Source of the DNA: Diadophis punctatus similis
Lineage: Eukaryota > Chordata > Lepidosauria > Squamata > Dipsadidae
Direction: 5' to 3'
Assembly: GCA_023053685.1 (NCBI GenBank)
Contig: JALIGW010000216.1
Span: 53,501-117,500, forward strand
DNA: 64,000 nucleotides
Of the stretch, positions 20,476-32,064 are shown piece after piece. The position numbers and the translations under genes are program-made. The notes under the pieces were generated by a model. It did no database searches and was not told the origin of the DNA. It was given only the letters and a program-made list of their open reading frames with translations. Each line of letters starts with the position of its first letter. Position 1 is the stretch's first letter.

Positions 20476-21116
20476 CCTCCACTCCTCTACTCGCAACAGA
20501 ATACCTTACGCAACCAGACTTGAAATCCTGGGCTTAGAAAGCTTAGAACTACGTCGCCTTCGGCACGACCTAAGCATAGCTCATAAAATTATCTGCTACA
20601 ACATCCTTCCTGTCAATGACTACTTCAGCTTCAACCACAACAATACACGAGCACACAACAGATACAAACTCAAAGTGAACCGCTCCAAACTTGACTGTAG
20701 AAAATACGACTTTAGCAACAGAGTGGTAAATGCCTGGAACTCACTACCTGACATTGTGGTTTCGTCACCAAACCCCCAAAACTTTACCCTTAGACTGTCC
20801 ACTGTTGACCTCACCCGATTCCTAAGAGGTCAGTAAGGGGGTGCATAAGTGCACCAGGGTGCCTACCGTCCCTGTCCTAATGTTCCCTCTTATCAGTACC
20901 CATCTTATATAAACAATGTTATATCTATGTATATTACCAACACGTACTTGACAATAAATAAATAAAATAAAATAATAAATAAAATAAAATAAAATAATAA
21001 ATAAAATAAAATAAAATAAAATAAAATAAAATAAAATAAAATAAAATAATAAATAAAATAAAATAAAATAATAAAATAAAATAAAATAAAATAAAATAAA
21101 ATGAAATGAAATAAAT
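20476..21116 (+). mobile_element. Non-LTR LINE 3' end with (AAAAT)n tail
   Basis: Plus-strand sequence encodes a LINE ORF C-terminus (RLEILGLESLELRRLRHDL, later VVNAWNSLPD, then a stop in 'ggtcagtaag'), a 3' UTR, and 'gacaataaataaataaaat' opening a 170-bp AAAAT/AAAT tail. A jockey-superclade LINE common in snakes; the exact family is not resolved. Confidence 0.75.
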
Positions 21117-21642
21117 TGTATTGCGATCTCCAACTAGAGAGGGGGGGAGAGATTGGAATCCCTCCAGGGCAGGAATCAACAGAGGCCAGATCCCCCTTAG
21201 ATCCCTGCCACAAACTGCCTCCCATCGACCAGTGCGCTCCCACAGAGAGGGCCTCCTCGGGGTGCCATCAGCCAAGCAGTGTAGGCTGGTGACGCCCAGG
21301 GGGAGGGCCTTCTCTGTGGGAGCACCCACCCTCTGGAATCAGCTCCCTCCAGACTTAAGAACAATTCACGACCTGTCCACCTTCCGCCGTGCCCTCAAGA
21401 CGCATTATTTTTATCAAGCCGGGCTGGCGTGAAAAAGTTTTTGGGGTTTTTAAAATTTTAAAATTTTACTAAATTTTAATTGTATTAAATTAGGGCCATA
21501 TTGAATATTTTATTTTAAATGTATTTTAATGTTTTTACTTGGTTTAAATGTATTTTAATGTTTTTACTTGGCTGTTCACCGCCCTGAGTCCCCTGGAGAA
21601 GGGCGGTATATAAATTTAATAAATAAATAAATAAATAAATAA
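21117..21642 (+). mobile_element. L2-type LINE 3' end
   Basis: An in-frame fragment (21121-21432) carries GRAFSVGAPTLWNQLPPDLR and TFRRALKTHYF before the stop, the L2 ORF2 C-terminus. The UTR follows, then 'accgccctgagtcccctgg', 'gggcggtatataaat' and an (AAAT)n tail. It begins directly at the end of the preceding LINE tail. Confidence 0.9.
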
Positions 21643-22106
21643 ACCTTTATCTGCTTGTTCCCAAGAGAAGGCAGTTAGTCTGGGAAGGTTCTTATAAATA
21701 GGCAAGCAACAATAAAGAAATTACTGTGATCGGTTCACAGCGTCATTCTGGTTCCTGGCGCCTGATCTGAATCTCAACATTGCATTTTGTATCTCCTGGG
21801 TTGTTTCCATAGGCAGCCTCATGTTAAATGTATTATGGTAGTTCAACTGAATGGTGATCAAACCCTCACTGGGAGACCAAAGTAAACCTGGGAAAGATTA
21901 AGTCTTGATAAAGGAAGAAATATGAGAAACTGACTTGGCAATGTTTCTACAGATATTTCCAATCTGTCGACCAGCTATAAACATAAATATCCTGTTAATG
22001 AGCAACTTGGCATGCTGCCTGGATTCTGAAAGACACAGAAAGAATGATTAGCTGTCACACCATCATTTTCAATTAAAAAAAAACATTTCTCAAGAGTAAA
22101 TATGAT
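21643..22106. other. Unassigned sequence, possible LTR remnant
   Basis: 21690-21780 has 'cttataaatagg', 'caataaagaaatt' and 'ctgaatctcaaca', which look like a TATA box, polyadenylation signal and CA end of an LTR. No second end or duplication found, so this is tentative. Confidence 0.3.
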
Positions 22107-22250
22107 GATAGCAATAGCATTTAGTCTTATATACCGCTTCGTAGTGCTTTAGAGCCCTTTCTAAGCGGTTTACAGAGACAGTATATCAACCCCAACAATC
22201 TGGGTCCTCATTTTACTGACCTTGGAAGGATGAGTCAACCTTGAGCCGGT
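22107..22250 (-). mobile_element. Sauria-type SINE, 3' part
   Basis: 'agcaatagcatttagtc' (tail), 'atataccgcttcgtagtg', 'ctaagcggtttacagag' and 'gtcaaccttgagccgg'. The tRNA head is missing. Confidence 0.9.
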
Positions 22251-23020
22251 CATAGAATAGAATTCTTTATTGGCCAAGTGTGATTGTACACACAAGGAAT
22301 TTGTCTTTGGTGTATATGCTTTTGGTGTACATAAAGAGAATAAAATACATTCATCAATTTAAAAAAAGATACAACACTTAGTGATAGTCAAGGTTACTAA
22401 TAAGCTATCAAATCGTACTAGGAAACAAATGAAAACAATATAAATTGAAAGATACAAGCAACATGGTTATAGTAATAAGTGGGAAGAGTTAGATACTAGT
22501 AAGGAAGAGAAGAATAATAGTAATACAGTCTTAGTAAATTATTTGACAGTGTTGTGGGAATTAGTTGTTTAGCAGAGTGATGGCATTCGGGAAAAAACTG
22601 TCCTTGTATCTAGTTGTTCTGGTGTGCAATGCCCTATAGCACCCTAAGTTTTGAGGGTAGAAGTTGAAACAATTTATGTCCAGGATGTGAGGGGTCTGTA
22701 GCAGTAGTGGGTTCTAAAACCCGTTACTACAGGTAGCGCTGGTGGTGGGAGGCTCCGCCCACCCCCCTGGGACGCTTCTGTGCATGTGCAGAAGCGTCTC
22801 GGGTGGGTGGGTGGAGCCTCCCGCCGCCAGTGATATCGATTTTCAGAACTGGGCTGAACCGGGAGCAACCCACCGCTGGTCTGTAGATATTTTCACAGCC
22901 CTCCTTTTGATTCGTGCAGTATACAGGTCCTCAATGGAAGTCAGGTTGATAGCAATTTTTTTTCTGCAGTTCTGATTATCCTCTGAAGTCTGTGTCTGTC
23001 TTGTTTGGTTGATGATCATG
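22251..23020 (-). mobile_element. Non-LTR LINE 3' end, split by a hAT
   Basis: Minus-strand 3' end ('agaattctttattggccaag' on plus) preceded by the RT C-terminal tail: LTSIEDLYTARIKRRAVKI just beyond the hAT, and KLFQLLPSKLRVL-like sequence on the other side. Same LINE type as 7803-8290. Confidence 0.7.
22702..22878. mobile_element. Short hAT-type MITE
   Basis: 'cagtagtgggttctaaaacc' to 'gagcaacccaccgctg', with perfect 8-bp duplications 'gtctgtag' (22694-22701, 22879-22886). The inside contains inverted 'gggaggctccgccc' and 'ggtggagcctcccg'. Confidence 0.95.
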
Positions 23021-23400
23021 ATGGCTATGGTCATGATGATGATGTTAGCCATTCAGTCGTGCCCGATTCTTGGTGATTCTCTGGGGCCAGGTCCCTCCAC
23101 ATCTTCCGACCTTGCACTGCTTCTTTGAGTTGTTCCATGCTGTGGCTGGTGTCAGCTTTGATGGTGTACAGCCATTGTATTCTTGGATGGCCTGGTTTCC
23201 TTTCACTGCTAACTCTTCCAAACATAATTGTTTTCTCCAGTGAATCCCACTGCATGTGATTTTTGTGGTTTTTGCCTTCCAGGGACATGTCTGGTATTAT
23301 ACGCTCCAGTACTTCCTTGTTAGTCACCTTTGCTGTCGAAGGAATACGCAGGAGCCTTCTCCGGCACTACAGCTCAAAACGAGTCGATTTTCTTCCTGTC
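23021..23400 (-). mobile_element. Bov-B/RTE LINE 3' end
   Basis: The minus-strand frame 23031-23327 encodes an RTE-type C-terminus (GRVSSERKPGHPRIQWLYTI, then MEQLKEAVQGRKMWRDLAPE) followed by the ATG-rich 3' tail ('gatgatgatgttagcc' on plus). The 5' side is truncated near 23400. Confidence 0.75.
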
Positions 23401-23629
23401 TCGTTTTTATAAAGTCTAAGGGCAAATGTACATAAGTTCAGAAATCATCTGATCTCCCTGAAGCGTCCACAAAACTCAATTTAAAAACAAAACAATACAA
23501 AATAAAATGTTAACACAGAGAAATAGAGACTATCACCTGGCTAAAGAATGTTTCTTATCAAAAAGCATTAAAAGTATTGAGACTGGATTAGACCAAGGAC
23601 GTACCTGATGCAACATTCTACTGCACAGT
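23401..23629. other. Unassigned sequence
   Basis: Nothing recognised. Confidence 0.4.
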
Positions 23630-23889
23630 ACAGATAGTCCTTAACATACGACCATAATTACACAATGGTCATAAAATGGGTCGGTCATGTGATCGACCTG
23701 ATTTTGTGACCTTTTTTGGTGGTGGCTATTGAGCAAATGCAGCGGTTGTAAAATGCCATGGTCATAAAATGAATGTTGCAGTCATTAAGTGATTATTTTT
23801 CTGAAAATCAGACGTGACTGCTGGTTTTCAACAAAACCGTCATAAAACGCGGGTTATATTAGAGTCATAAGTTGAGGATTACCTGTATT
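23630..23889. mobile_element. MITE related to the Tigger-like family
   Basis: Ends 'cagatagtccttaacatac' and 'aagttgaggattacctgta' are the family termini, but the interior ('gtcataaaatgggtcggtc', 'gtcataaaacgcggg') differs from the common type, so it is a second subfamily. Confidence 0.75.
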
Positions 23890-23895
23890 CCAAGT

Positions 23896-24078
23896 ACAGG
23901 TTATCTTCGACTTACGACCACAATTTAGCCCCACATTTCTGTGCTTAAGTGAGACATTTGTTAAGTGAGTTTGGTCCCACTTTACAATGTTTATTGCCAC
24001 TGTTGTTAAGTGAATCACTGCAGTGGATAAGTTAGTAACCCGGTTGTTAACCCGGTTGTTAAGTGAATTTGTCTTGAT
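23896..24078. mobile_element. Tigger-like MITE, 5' half
   Basis: 'caggttatcttcgacttacg' through 'gcagtggataagttagtaac' and a duplicated 'acccggttgttaa', ending at the CR1 junction. Confidence 0.8.
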
Positions 24079-24470
24079 AACTGTCAAGAAATTTCTCCTT
24101 AGTTCCAGGTTGCTTCTCTCCTTGATTAGTTTCTACCCGTTGCTTCTTGTCCTGCCTTCAGGTGCTTTGGAGAATAGCTTGACTCCCTCTTCTCTGTGGC
24201 AATCCCTGAGATCTTGGAAGACTGCTATCATGTCTCCCCTTGTCCTTCTTTTCATTAAACTAGACATATCCAGTTCCTGCAACCATTCTTCATATGTTTT
24301 GTCCTCCAGTCCCCTAATCATCTTTGTTGCTCTTCTCTGCACTCTTTCTAGAGTCTCAATATCCTTTTTACATCGTGGCGACCAAAACTAGATGCAGTAT
24401 TCCAAGTGTGGTCTTACCAAGGCATTATAAAGTGGTACTAACACTTCACGTGATCTTGAGTCTATCCCTC
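24079..24470 (-). mobile_element. CR1 LINE 3' fragment
   Basis: 'ctgtcaagaaatttctcc' through 'ttcaggtgctttggagaat' to 'gtgatcttgagtctatccc'. Minus-strand ORF2 remains include KTYEEWLQELDMSSLMKRR. Confidence 0.9.
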
Positions 24471-24660
24471 TGTTTATGAAGACGTTTCACTTCCCATCCA
24501 AGAAGCTTTTTCACCTCTGACTGGATGGTGGTGAATGGAAGGATTTGTATTCCCAAGGATATAAGAAAAAACAAGGAAGTCCACTTGGCCTCTTGAAAAA
24601 GCAACTTTGGGACAACCATGACCTGGATGACTGATGATCTCCATAGGCATTCTGTCCATC
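24471..24660. mobile_element. Foldback family, shortened inverted pair
   Basis: 'gaagacgtttcacttccc' and 'gactggatggtggtgaatgg' (minus-type arm), then 'aaggaagtccacttggcc' and 'tgacctggatgactgatg' (plus-type arm). Confidence 0.7.
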
Positions 24661-24699
24661 ATCCTCTTCTTCTCTTGTTTTCCATTTCCCCCCAACATG

Positions 24700-24935
24700 A
24701 TAGCAATAGCAATAGCACTTTTCTTATATACCGCTTCATAGTGCTTTACAGCCCTCTCTAAGCGGTTTACAGAGTTCAGCATATTGCCCCCAACCATCTG
24801 GGTCCTCATTTTACCCACCTCGGAAGGATGAAGGCTGAGTCAACCTTGAGCCTAGTGAGATTTGAACAGCTGAACTGTTGAACTAGCAGTCAGCCTGCAA
24901 TGGCTGCATTTAACCACTGCACCACTTCAGCTCCT
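24700..24935 (-). mobile_element. Sauria-type SINE, nearly complete
   Basis: Tail 'agcaatagcaatagcac', body 'taccgcttcatagtgc', 'tctgggtcctcattttacc', B-box region 'gtgagatttgaacagctg', and the tRNA-like head ending 'accactgcaccacttcagc'. Confidence 0.95.
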
Positions 24936-25229
24936 AATGATAGACTTCTTAAGGGTTTTAATTTGTGTTGATAATACTTTGCTAGGGATATAGATCCTGT
25001 TCCTATAACTCATTTAATTTTTGAAGCCTGCAAACCGTATCGTAAGATGGTATATTATTCTGGTCAATGACCACAATAAAGAATAGATATTCACACTTAA
25101 TTAAGCCAGTAGCGGGCCTAATGAATCGTGGGAACACCAGGAGATCATTTGATATAGTCAACTAACCCCAAAGTTGTTAGATTTGGCCCAAAGTGACGCA
25201 GACTTACCTAAGTGCTAAATACGTCTATC
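24936..25229. other. Unassigned sequence
   Basis: Nothing recognised. Confidence 0.4.
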
Positions 25230-25237
25230 CAGTCAAC

Positions 25238-25535
25238 CAGAGGTCTATCGGTTCTAACCGGATCTTTAGAAACATTAGTAAACCAGTGGTGACGTCATGG
25301 AGCCGGTTCTGTCAGTGCCAGTCCGTGGGTGCCACTATCTTTTTTTTGGCTTCTGCGCATGCACAGAAGCTGGTTTTTTGCTTCTGCGCACGCGCAGAAG
25401 CTAAGTTTTCAGCACTGCGCATGCACCCCCGTACACGCGCGTACCTGGCATGACCACATGGCGCGCAATGCACGCGCAGCCACGCAGCGTGGGAGGAAGT
25501 GAACTGGTGACGAGGTAAGTTAGAACCCACCCCTG
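25238..25535. mobile_element. hAT-type MITE
   Basis: Begins 'cagaggtctatcggttc', ends 'ttagaacccacccctg', with perfect 8-bp duplications 'cagtcaac' (25230-25237, 25536-25543). Interior has 'cttctgcgcatgcacagaag' palindromes and an 'accagtggtgacgtcatgg' block. Confidence 0.9.
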
Positions 25536-25543
25536 CAGTCAAC

Positions 25544-26438
25544 CCTTTTCTTAAAAAGAGGCCCACAAAAATGGAGCTTCTTTTGACGACATGAAGCAGC
25601 AAAAACAGGGCAGAAATATTTGTGGGTAAATTTTGCGGTGCAGAATTTTAATCGTTGTTTTTTCATCTGCAACACGTCATCTGAGATTGTGCATTGTTGG
25701 TGCACCCAGGGGAGTCACCTGACTAAGAGAAAGAGTGGCTGGACCATACACCTTGTAGGAAGAGAACCAGAGCTGCTTTCCAATTTTTATTGTATTGTCC
25801 AGCACTGGTGATGTTTCCTACTTTGGTAATTCAATGTCTGCAAGGAAACATGCAAGCTCAGAGAGCAGCAAGGACCTCACAGTTCAGCCCTGAGCTACAA
25901 ATATTCTCTTCTTTCAGTACAGGTATTCATGCAAATAATGTACCTGTGTGCCAGGTTTTGGCAGGCCTGGTTTTAGGTGATTGCAGGCAAATGAAATAGG
26001 AAGATTGGAAAGGTAAAACCAGTAACACTGCAATATGAACTACTGTATTAGAAAAGATTTTGTTAAAAAAAAACCCCAGTGGCACAATTTAATTTTTAAA
26101 TCTGTTACCAGCAGTTTAATAATTAAAATAAAGGCAATGGCTGGTCTCCCATTATGATGTTGCATCTAATCTTTGATCAGAATATTACAAACATGGGAGA
26201 TTATTTTTTTTTAATCTAGACATTGATTAAGGGTTGGAAACTTTCATTATATTAACCTAAACAGGAAACATTCCAAAATCTCTCTATAAATCAATGCCAG
26301 AAGCGGAGTTAGCTTTTAGCAGTTATTACAGCCAAGAGTGTCAGATTTGGTTGACTAGTTAGATGCCAATGGATTGAGTTCAATTCCTGATGTCTCCATG
26401 GTCAAATGCCTGCCATCTTGATGTGTCTCCAGGAATAA
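25544..26438. other. Unassigned unique sequence
   Basis: About 0.9 kb with no recognised repeat or exon. Confidence 0.5.
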
Positions 26439-26446
26439 CTTATAAC

Positions 26447-26730
26447 CAGTGGTGGGCTGTAACCGGTTTAACAACCGATTCGCGCGCCTAACATGCTTTT
26501 GCGCAGCGTTCAAAATACAGCAATTTGAAGCACATCTGCTTACCTTCTAAGGCAGCCCCGGTAAGTAGAACAGCGGAGGCGCAGAAATCAGCTGTGCCAC
26601 GTGAATCAGCTGAGCCACAAAGATAGGAAATATAGGAGAGGATAGGGCAGGGGTGGGAGGACAGGGCCAGCTGATCGTCGGAACTACCGGTTCGCCCGAA
26701 CCGGTCAGAACCGGCAGCAGCCCACCACTG
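26447..26730. mobile_element. hAT-type MITE
   Basis: 'cagtggtgggctgtaaccgg' to 'ggcagcagcccaccactg' (good inverted ends), with perfect 8-bp duplications 'cttataac' (26439-26446, 26731-26738). Confidence 0.95.
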
Positions 26731-26744
26731 CTTATAACTCTTCA

Positions 26745-27112
<368 letters not shown>

Positions 27113-27120
27113 TGGATCTG

Positions 27121-27217
27121 GTGTCTTCCTTCCTTCCTTCCTTCCTTCCTTCCTTCCTTCCTTCCTTCCTTCCTTCCTTCCTTCCTTCCTTCCTTCCTTC
27201 CTTCCTTCCTTCCTTCT
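27121..27217. repeat. (TTCC)n microsatellite
   Basis: About 24 uninterrupted TTCC units. Confidence 0.95.
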
Positions 27218-27284
27218 CAACTTCCATCTTCACCAAGAGATAATGAATCTCAGTTAATTTTCCTTCCCATCTTTTAGCTGTTAT

Positions 27285-27400
27285 ATGTTGTGTTTTTATA
27301 CCGTTGTGGTATTTTATTCACATAGTTTGAATAGATGTTTTAAAATGTTGTAAGCCACCCAGAGTTAACTCTGTGGTAACATGGACAGCCAATAAATAAA
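27285..27400 (+). mobile_element. L2 LINE 3' tip, old copy
   Basis: 'gttgtaagccacccagagtt' followed by 'gccaataaataaat', an L2-type 3' end. Confidence 0.6.
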
Positions 27401-27673
27401 TAAAAAAAACCCCAAAATAAACAAATTTACCCTAAAATAGCTGAGTACGTAATGTGGATGATATGTAGAACGTTTGAGACTGGAATAGAACATTGTTTTC
27501 TGAGTCCATATTGTCAGTTCCGTGTTTAATTGTTTCTAAATATGGCGAAGGAGACATTGTCGATAGACGTTTAAGATAGTGAAGTTCAATAAGTAACAAA
27601 TGACTTGGAGAAGAGATTTATTTGACTCATCATCGGGCAGAAAGTCAAGGCACTTTCCAATTGAATATATGCG

Positions 27674-27714
<41 letters not shown>

Positions 27715-28449
27715 TAAAAGAGAATAATTGCATAGGATCGGCTGTTTTCTGTATTTTGGGGGGGGGGGTTGAGTGGCACTTCCACACCTCTCCAATTTTG
27801 AGGTTCCTGGGGTGTTCAGAATTTGGAAGGAATTCTAAATCTTGTTTGTTGTTTCTTTCTTCCCCCACCCCAAGTGCACGAATGCCTACATGACAAGCCA
27901 TAGTAATGGGCCATCTGTTTGTACTCTGTCTCCATCTTCCCTGCACACACTGGCAATCTGTCTCTCTGAAAATGATCAGGAAAATAACAGGAGCACTTAA
28001 TGCTCTTTGAAGCTTGCTCTTTTGGTGCCTTTGATACTCCCACGTGCAGAGTTTCTTCCCCCGCCCCCCCTCTCTCTTTTAAGCAAATAAATAAAGAAAT
28101 AAATCCCCAAGAACATCTGGCCTTTTGTCTCCGATCTTCTTTGGCAGGAAAATATTTTGATTTGTTGTTTGCAAAGATGTACAGCAGTTTGTCCTTATGC
28201 AAACCAGCCTGTTCTCTAAGCATCCGTTGCCAAAAGATTGTGTTTGTTGAATTTGTGAAGATTGCCTTCTTGATTCTCCGGGTGAGCAATACCAGACTGT
28301 GTGCTTCTCCTAACCTTCTGGAATGTTCTCCTTGCTGAGGGTGTCAGAGCGAAGCAGAAAAAAAGGGGGCATTTTTTATGTTTAATAATTCGTTGAAGAA
28401 CATTGGTCTCCTGTTTAGATTGAGTTTGATTTTATATTTCCAAAAATAG
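27401..28449. other. Unassigned sequence with (CA)n
   Basis: A (GC)n/(AC)n run lies at 27670-27714. A 157-codon minus-strand frame at 27816-28289 is the longest outside recognised repeats, but it shows no domain and no splice or codon-bias signal I can defend. Confidence 0.5.
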
Positions 28450-28589
28450 TTTATATTTTTATTTATTTATATCCCGCCCTTATTATTTTTACAAATAACT
28501 CGAGACGGTGAATATATCCAACACAACTTCGTCCTCAGATTTTCCCCATAACAACAACCCTGTGAAGTGAGTTGGCTGAGAGAGTGACT

Positions 28590-28850
28590 GGCCCAAAATC
28601 ATATAGTTGGCTTTCATGGCTAAGGCGGGACTAGAATTCACCGTCTCCTGGTGATTGGCCCAAAGTCACCCAGCTGGCTTTCATGCCTAAGGCGGGACTA
28701 GAACTCACAGTCTCCTGGTGATTGGCCCAAAGTCACCCAGCTGGCTTTCATGCCTAAGGCGGGACTAGAACTCACCATCTCGTGGAGATTGACCCAAAGT
28801 CACCCAGCTGGCTTTCATGCCTAAGGCAGGACCAGAACTCACGGTCTCCC
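28590..28850. repeat. 65-66-bp tandem repeat, 4 units, each with a B-box-like motif
   Basis: Each unit reads 'attggcccaaagtcaccc', 'ggctttcatgcctaaggc' and 'gggactagaactcac'. On the minus strand the last motif is the SINE's pol III B-box region. Confidence 0.9.
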
Positions 28851-28881
28851 ATTTTCCAGCATAGTGCCTTAACCACTAGAC

Positions 28882-29599
28882 CAGCGGTTCCCAACCTTCC
28901 TAATGCCGCGACCCGTGCCCCGCTCCCGCACCCCCACCGCGCCCTACCCCACCACCGCCATTTGGATTCTTTTACCCTCTGCGCATGCGCAAAGTGTTCT
29001 GCTCATGCGCTGAGTGTAAAATAACCCAAATGGCGGCATCCGGGCGAAGTCTCCAGATCCGGGCGAAGTCTCCGCTCGCTTCGCGTGTTGCCTCTGGGAG
29101 CTTTTCGAGCCCCGTCGCGAAAGGTGTGCGCGACTTCTACGGGGCAGGGGCAGGCGGCTGCCCGGAGAGAGCCACTCCCTTCGCCCCGAATGCTACAGGT
29201 AGACAGGAGAGACTCTGTGATGGGGATGGCTCTCTCCGGGCAGCCGCCTGTCCCGGCCCCGCCGAAGTCGCGCACGCCTTTCGCGACGGGGCTCAAAAAG
29301 CTCCCAGAGGCAACACGCGAAGCGAGCGGGGACCTCGCCCGGATCTGGAGACTTCGCCCGGATGCCGCCATTTGGGTTCTTCTACCCTCTGCGCATGCAC
29401 AGAACGCTTTGCGCATGCGCAGAGGGTAAAAGAACCCAAATGGCGGTGGCGGGGTGGGTCACGGTGGGGGCGCGGGTTGTGGGGCGCGATATGGCCAGGC
29501 TTGTGGCAGTGGGGGGGGAGCTGAGGATGCTGGGGAGACCCCTGGGAAATGGTTGTTCGACCCCCAAAGGGGTCGCGACCCCCAGGTTGGGAACCGCTG
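28882..29599. mobile_element. SPIN-like hAT element with a nested palindrome
   Basis: Ends 'cagcggttcccaacc' / 'ggttgggaaccgctg', and perfect 8-bp duplications 'cactagac' (28874-28881, 29600-29607). The subterminal 'taatgccgcgaccc' and 'ccccaaaggggtcgcgaccc' match SPIN elements as I remember them. The interior is one large inverted repeat (arms about 29012-29187 and 29225-29385), and each outer flank is a smaller palindrome with 'gcgcatgcgcagaggg' and 'acccaaatggcgg'. The long GC-rich reading frames mirror each other because of this palindrome and are not genes. Confidence 0.85.
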
Positions 29600-29640
29600 C
29601 ACTAGACCAAATTGACTCTCTTTTCCTCATTTGATCAGTC

Positions 29641-30183
29641 TCTGGGGAAATCTGTCATTTAAATCTGACAAGAATCACATTTGCAAACTGTTCTCACATC
29701 CCCGTCTAAAATGGTAGCCCAGGGAAGATCACAAGCAGATTACTCTCTGCTCAATCATTCCCCGTTTGTTTGTTTGTCCGAGTGGACAAAATCCTGTCCA
29801 CTCGGTTGACTAAGCTAATGTAAGTTTTCTTATTTGTGGTTGAGGGGTGAGTTTATGCATTTATTACATAAATCACCGCTAAGCAAAATATTGCTTTAAG
29901 AGCTGTGTGAATAACTGCAAATTCAAAAGTTTCCACACTTAGTCTGCAATCCAGCCCTTTGTCCATTAAAGGCATTGTTTTATGAGCCTGCCCAGATACT
30001 AAGAAAAAAGAGAACATTAAAAAAGAAGGAAATCTTTTTCTCCATCAATCAATATATTGATATGTGAGGAAAACAAGAATGATTTACAAGGATAAAAGCA
30101 GAGAGAGAAGCATAGGGAATTAGATGAAGTTACGCTTTCTTTATTTCTTCCAAGTTAATTCTTTATTTTTCTTTTTTCCTGAT
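29641..30183. other. Unassigned unique sequence
   Basis: No recognised repeat or exon. Confidence 0.5.
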
Positions 30184-30281
30184 CTTCCTTTAATGATGCC
30201 TTGGTAAGACCACAACTGGAATATTGCATTCAGTTTTGGTCACCACAATATAGAAAAGATGTTGAGACTCTGGAACCGCCT
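30184..30281 (+). mobile_element. CR1 LINE ORF2 fragment
   Basis: 'aatgatgccttggtaagacc' to 'gatgttgagactctgga'; encodes [18 protein letters not shown], part of the CR1 reverse transcriptase. Confidence 0.9.
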
Positions 30282-30284
30282 TGT

Positions 30285-30339
30285 TTGGCAACGGAAATCG
30301 TGGTCCCCGTTGTGGACGTAAGTCGAGGACTACCTGTAT
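30285..30339. mobile_element. Tigger-like MITE terminus
   Basis: Short 3' remnant ending 'gtaagtcgaggactacctgt'. Confidence 0.8.
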
Positions 30340-30966
30340 TACGTAATGCAGGTTCTAGTTGCATTATTAAATTTGCCGCATGTACACCTTCATTAATTAC
30401 TTTGAACTAGAACCTCCTTTGAAAGGAAAACACACTTCACCTTTGAAGGTATGCTAATAAAACCCTGGGATCTTAATTTGATAAGATCCCGTTGAAGCAC
30501 TTCTGGTAAATCCCTGAGGTAATTCTTAATTAACCTTTGGTGTCAAATGGCTCCATTGTTTTTGCAAAGAAGCATTGGGGGTTGAGGGTGAGAGAAAAGA
30601 GAGCATTCATTAATTCTTTCGCACAAATACAGAGATAGAGACAGAATACAACTGGTATTAATACATGGACAGTTTGTTTCTATCTTTTGAGAATTACTCT
30701 CCAGTCTGGCCTAAAGATGACGCGCTGCTTGTCCTCAGTGACTGAATTAAAACGGTTTTGAAGAGTACATTGGTACAGTATTGGGTGAAATGTCTTGTGG
30801 GAATATCAAAAAGGAGTCATTTCATATAGTCAGTTGGCTCTTTGCATCTTAAACACACACAAGGCTAAAAAAATAAATGAAATGGTTTTGGGAACACCTA
30901 AAGCCTCCATTACAAAACATTCGGCTAGGACTTAACACAATGATTTTCAGACTTGGGAGGTTTAAG
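30340..30966. other. Unassigned unique sequence
   Basis: Nothing recognised. Confidence 0.5.
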
Positions 30967-31211
30967 CAGGGGTGGGATTCAAAATTTTTAGCAACAGGTT
31001 CTCTGCCCGGTTGCTGGGTGGGGGTGGCCATGGTGGGCATGGCCTACTCAGCCTCCTGTACCACGGCGGAGGGGGCGTTTTTGCCCTCCCCGCTCCGGAG
31101 GCTTTCTTTGAGCCTCCAGGAGGACGAAAACGGACTCCCCTGGGCTCCAGAGACCCTGCAGAAGCCGGAAATGGGCCCATTTCCAGACTTCCGGAACTTC
31201 TGGGAGGGTGG
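30967..31211. mobile_element. hAT-type element, 3'-truncated
   Basis: 'caggggtgggattcaaaatt' and 'ggttctctgcccggttgc', the same family as 58321-58742 and in the same orientation. It breaks off at the CR1 fragment. Confidence 0.8.
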
Positions 31212-31290
31212 ACTAAAACTCCAAGATCCCTCTCACAGTCACTGCTATTGAGTCTGGTTCCACCCAGTTTATATGTGTACTTTTGTGTTT
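31212..31290 (-). mobile_element. CR1 LINE fragment
   Basis: 'aaaactccaagatccctctc' and 'cactgctattgagtctgg', from the CR1 ORF2 region just after the reverse-transcriptase core. Confidence 0.8.
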
Positions 31291-31869
31291 TCAAGCGGTG
31301 CATTCAAGCATTCGGGAGATGTTGCGAGATTTTAATGTATACAGCGGTGATCTGGCAGCAAGGTCAGAGAAACTTTTGATTGAGATTCCAAAATCCATAT
31401 TAGCCTATTAACTTTGATGAACCCCATTCAAGGATTCAACATGGTTTCTTTACAACTCTTGGTCATGCAAGATGGTAAATAGAGCAAAAGTCGAGATGAG
31501 CAGGGAGAGGAGGAGACGCTCAGAGTGTGGTTAATGTTCAAGTTTAACATTAGCCCCGGTCTTAAGATAGAACCTGAGAGTGGGCTGTAGACGTTTAAAT
31601 TAAAGCTCTGTCAAGCAGCTGCTTTAAATTCTACTTAGACCTCTTCCAATGGGGATTGAGACGAAACCATTGAATTGATTTTTCCAGGATTTGAAAATAA
31701 TGAAAGAAAAATCCTGCTGATTCTCAGAATCAGACTGGCTCCAGTCTTAAGGACCAAATGCATCGGTTCCCAAGTGGAGAGAAAATAGGGGCTATTATTA
31801 AGGTTGGAAATAACCTTCATGTTAAGATAAGAAAGATAAACTGTAGAGGTAATGAATCTTGTCTTTCGG
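31291..31869. other. Unassigned unique sequence
   Basis: Nothing recognised. Confidence 0.5.
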
Positions 31870-32064
31870 AATCCAATTCCTGACAAAAAATAAACTCGAG
31901 TATAAATTCTAAGAATAATAAAATATTTATTTCGGTATAAAAAAAATACAAAAAACACTAAATCTTAATAATTACATCTTGACAGCTTAAATATGCGTCC
32001 TTCCCAATGAAGGACTAACTGGAAAGTAAAAGGAGGAATAGAAGGACCCGGAAGGAGATGAAAA
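31870..32064 (-). mobile_element. LTR fragment, family of 9443-9770
   Basis: 'aatatttatttcggtataaa' and 'acactaaatcttaataatt' align with the LTR core at 9540 and 32370. Ends are missing. Confidence 0.6.

Larger units (their letters stand above)
28450..29640 (-). mobile_element. tRNA-derived SINE with expanded internal segment, host of a SPIN-like hAT
   Basis: Minus strand: tRNA-like head ('gccttaaccactagacc' on plus; A-box 'tagtggttaaggc'), then a 65-66-bp segment with the B-box-like 'gttctagtccc' repeated four times (28600-28850), then an L2-like 3' part ('atcccgcccttattattttt' on plus). The hAT at 28882-29599 is inserted in the head. Confidence 0.75.

Noticed and set aside
27816..28289. 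157-codon minus-strand open frame outside recognised repeats
   Set aside because: No domain, signal or splice context recognised; lengths like this arise by chance in 64 kb read in six frames.
29003..29416. Overlapping 137- and 179-codon frames with nearly identical protein segments on opposite strands
   Set aside because: The likeness comes from the palindrome inside the SPIN-like hAT, not from gene duplication.
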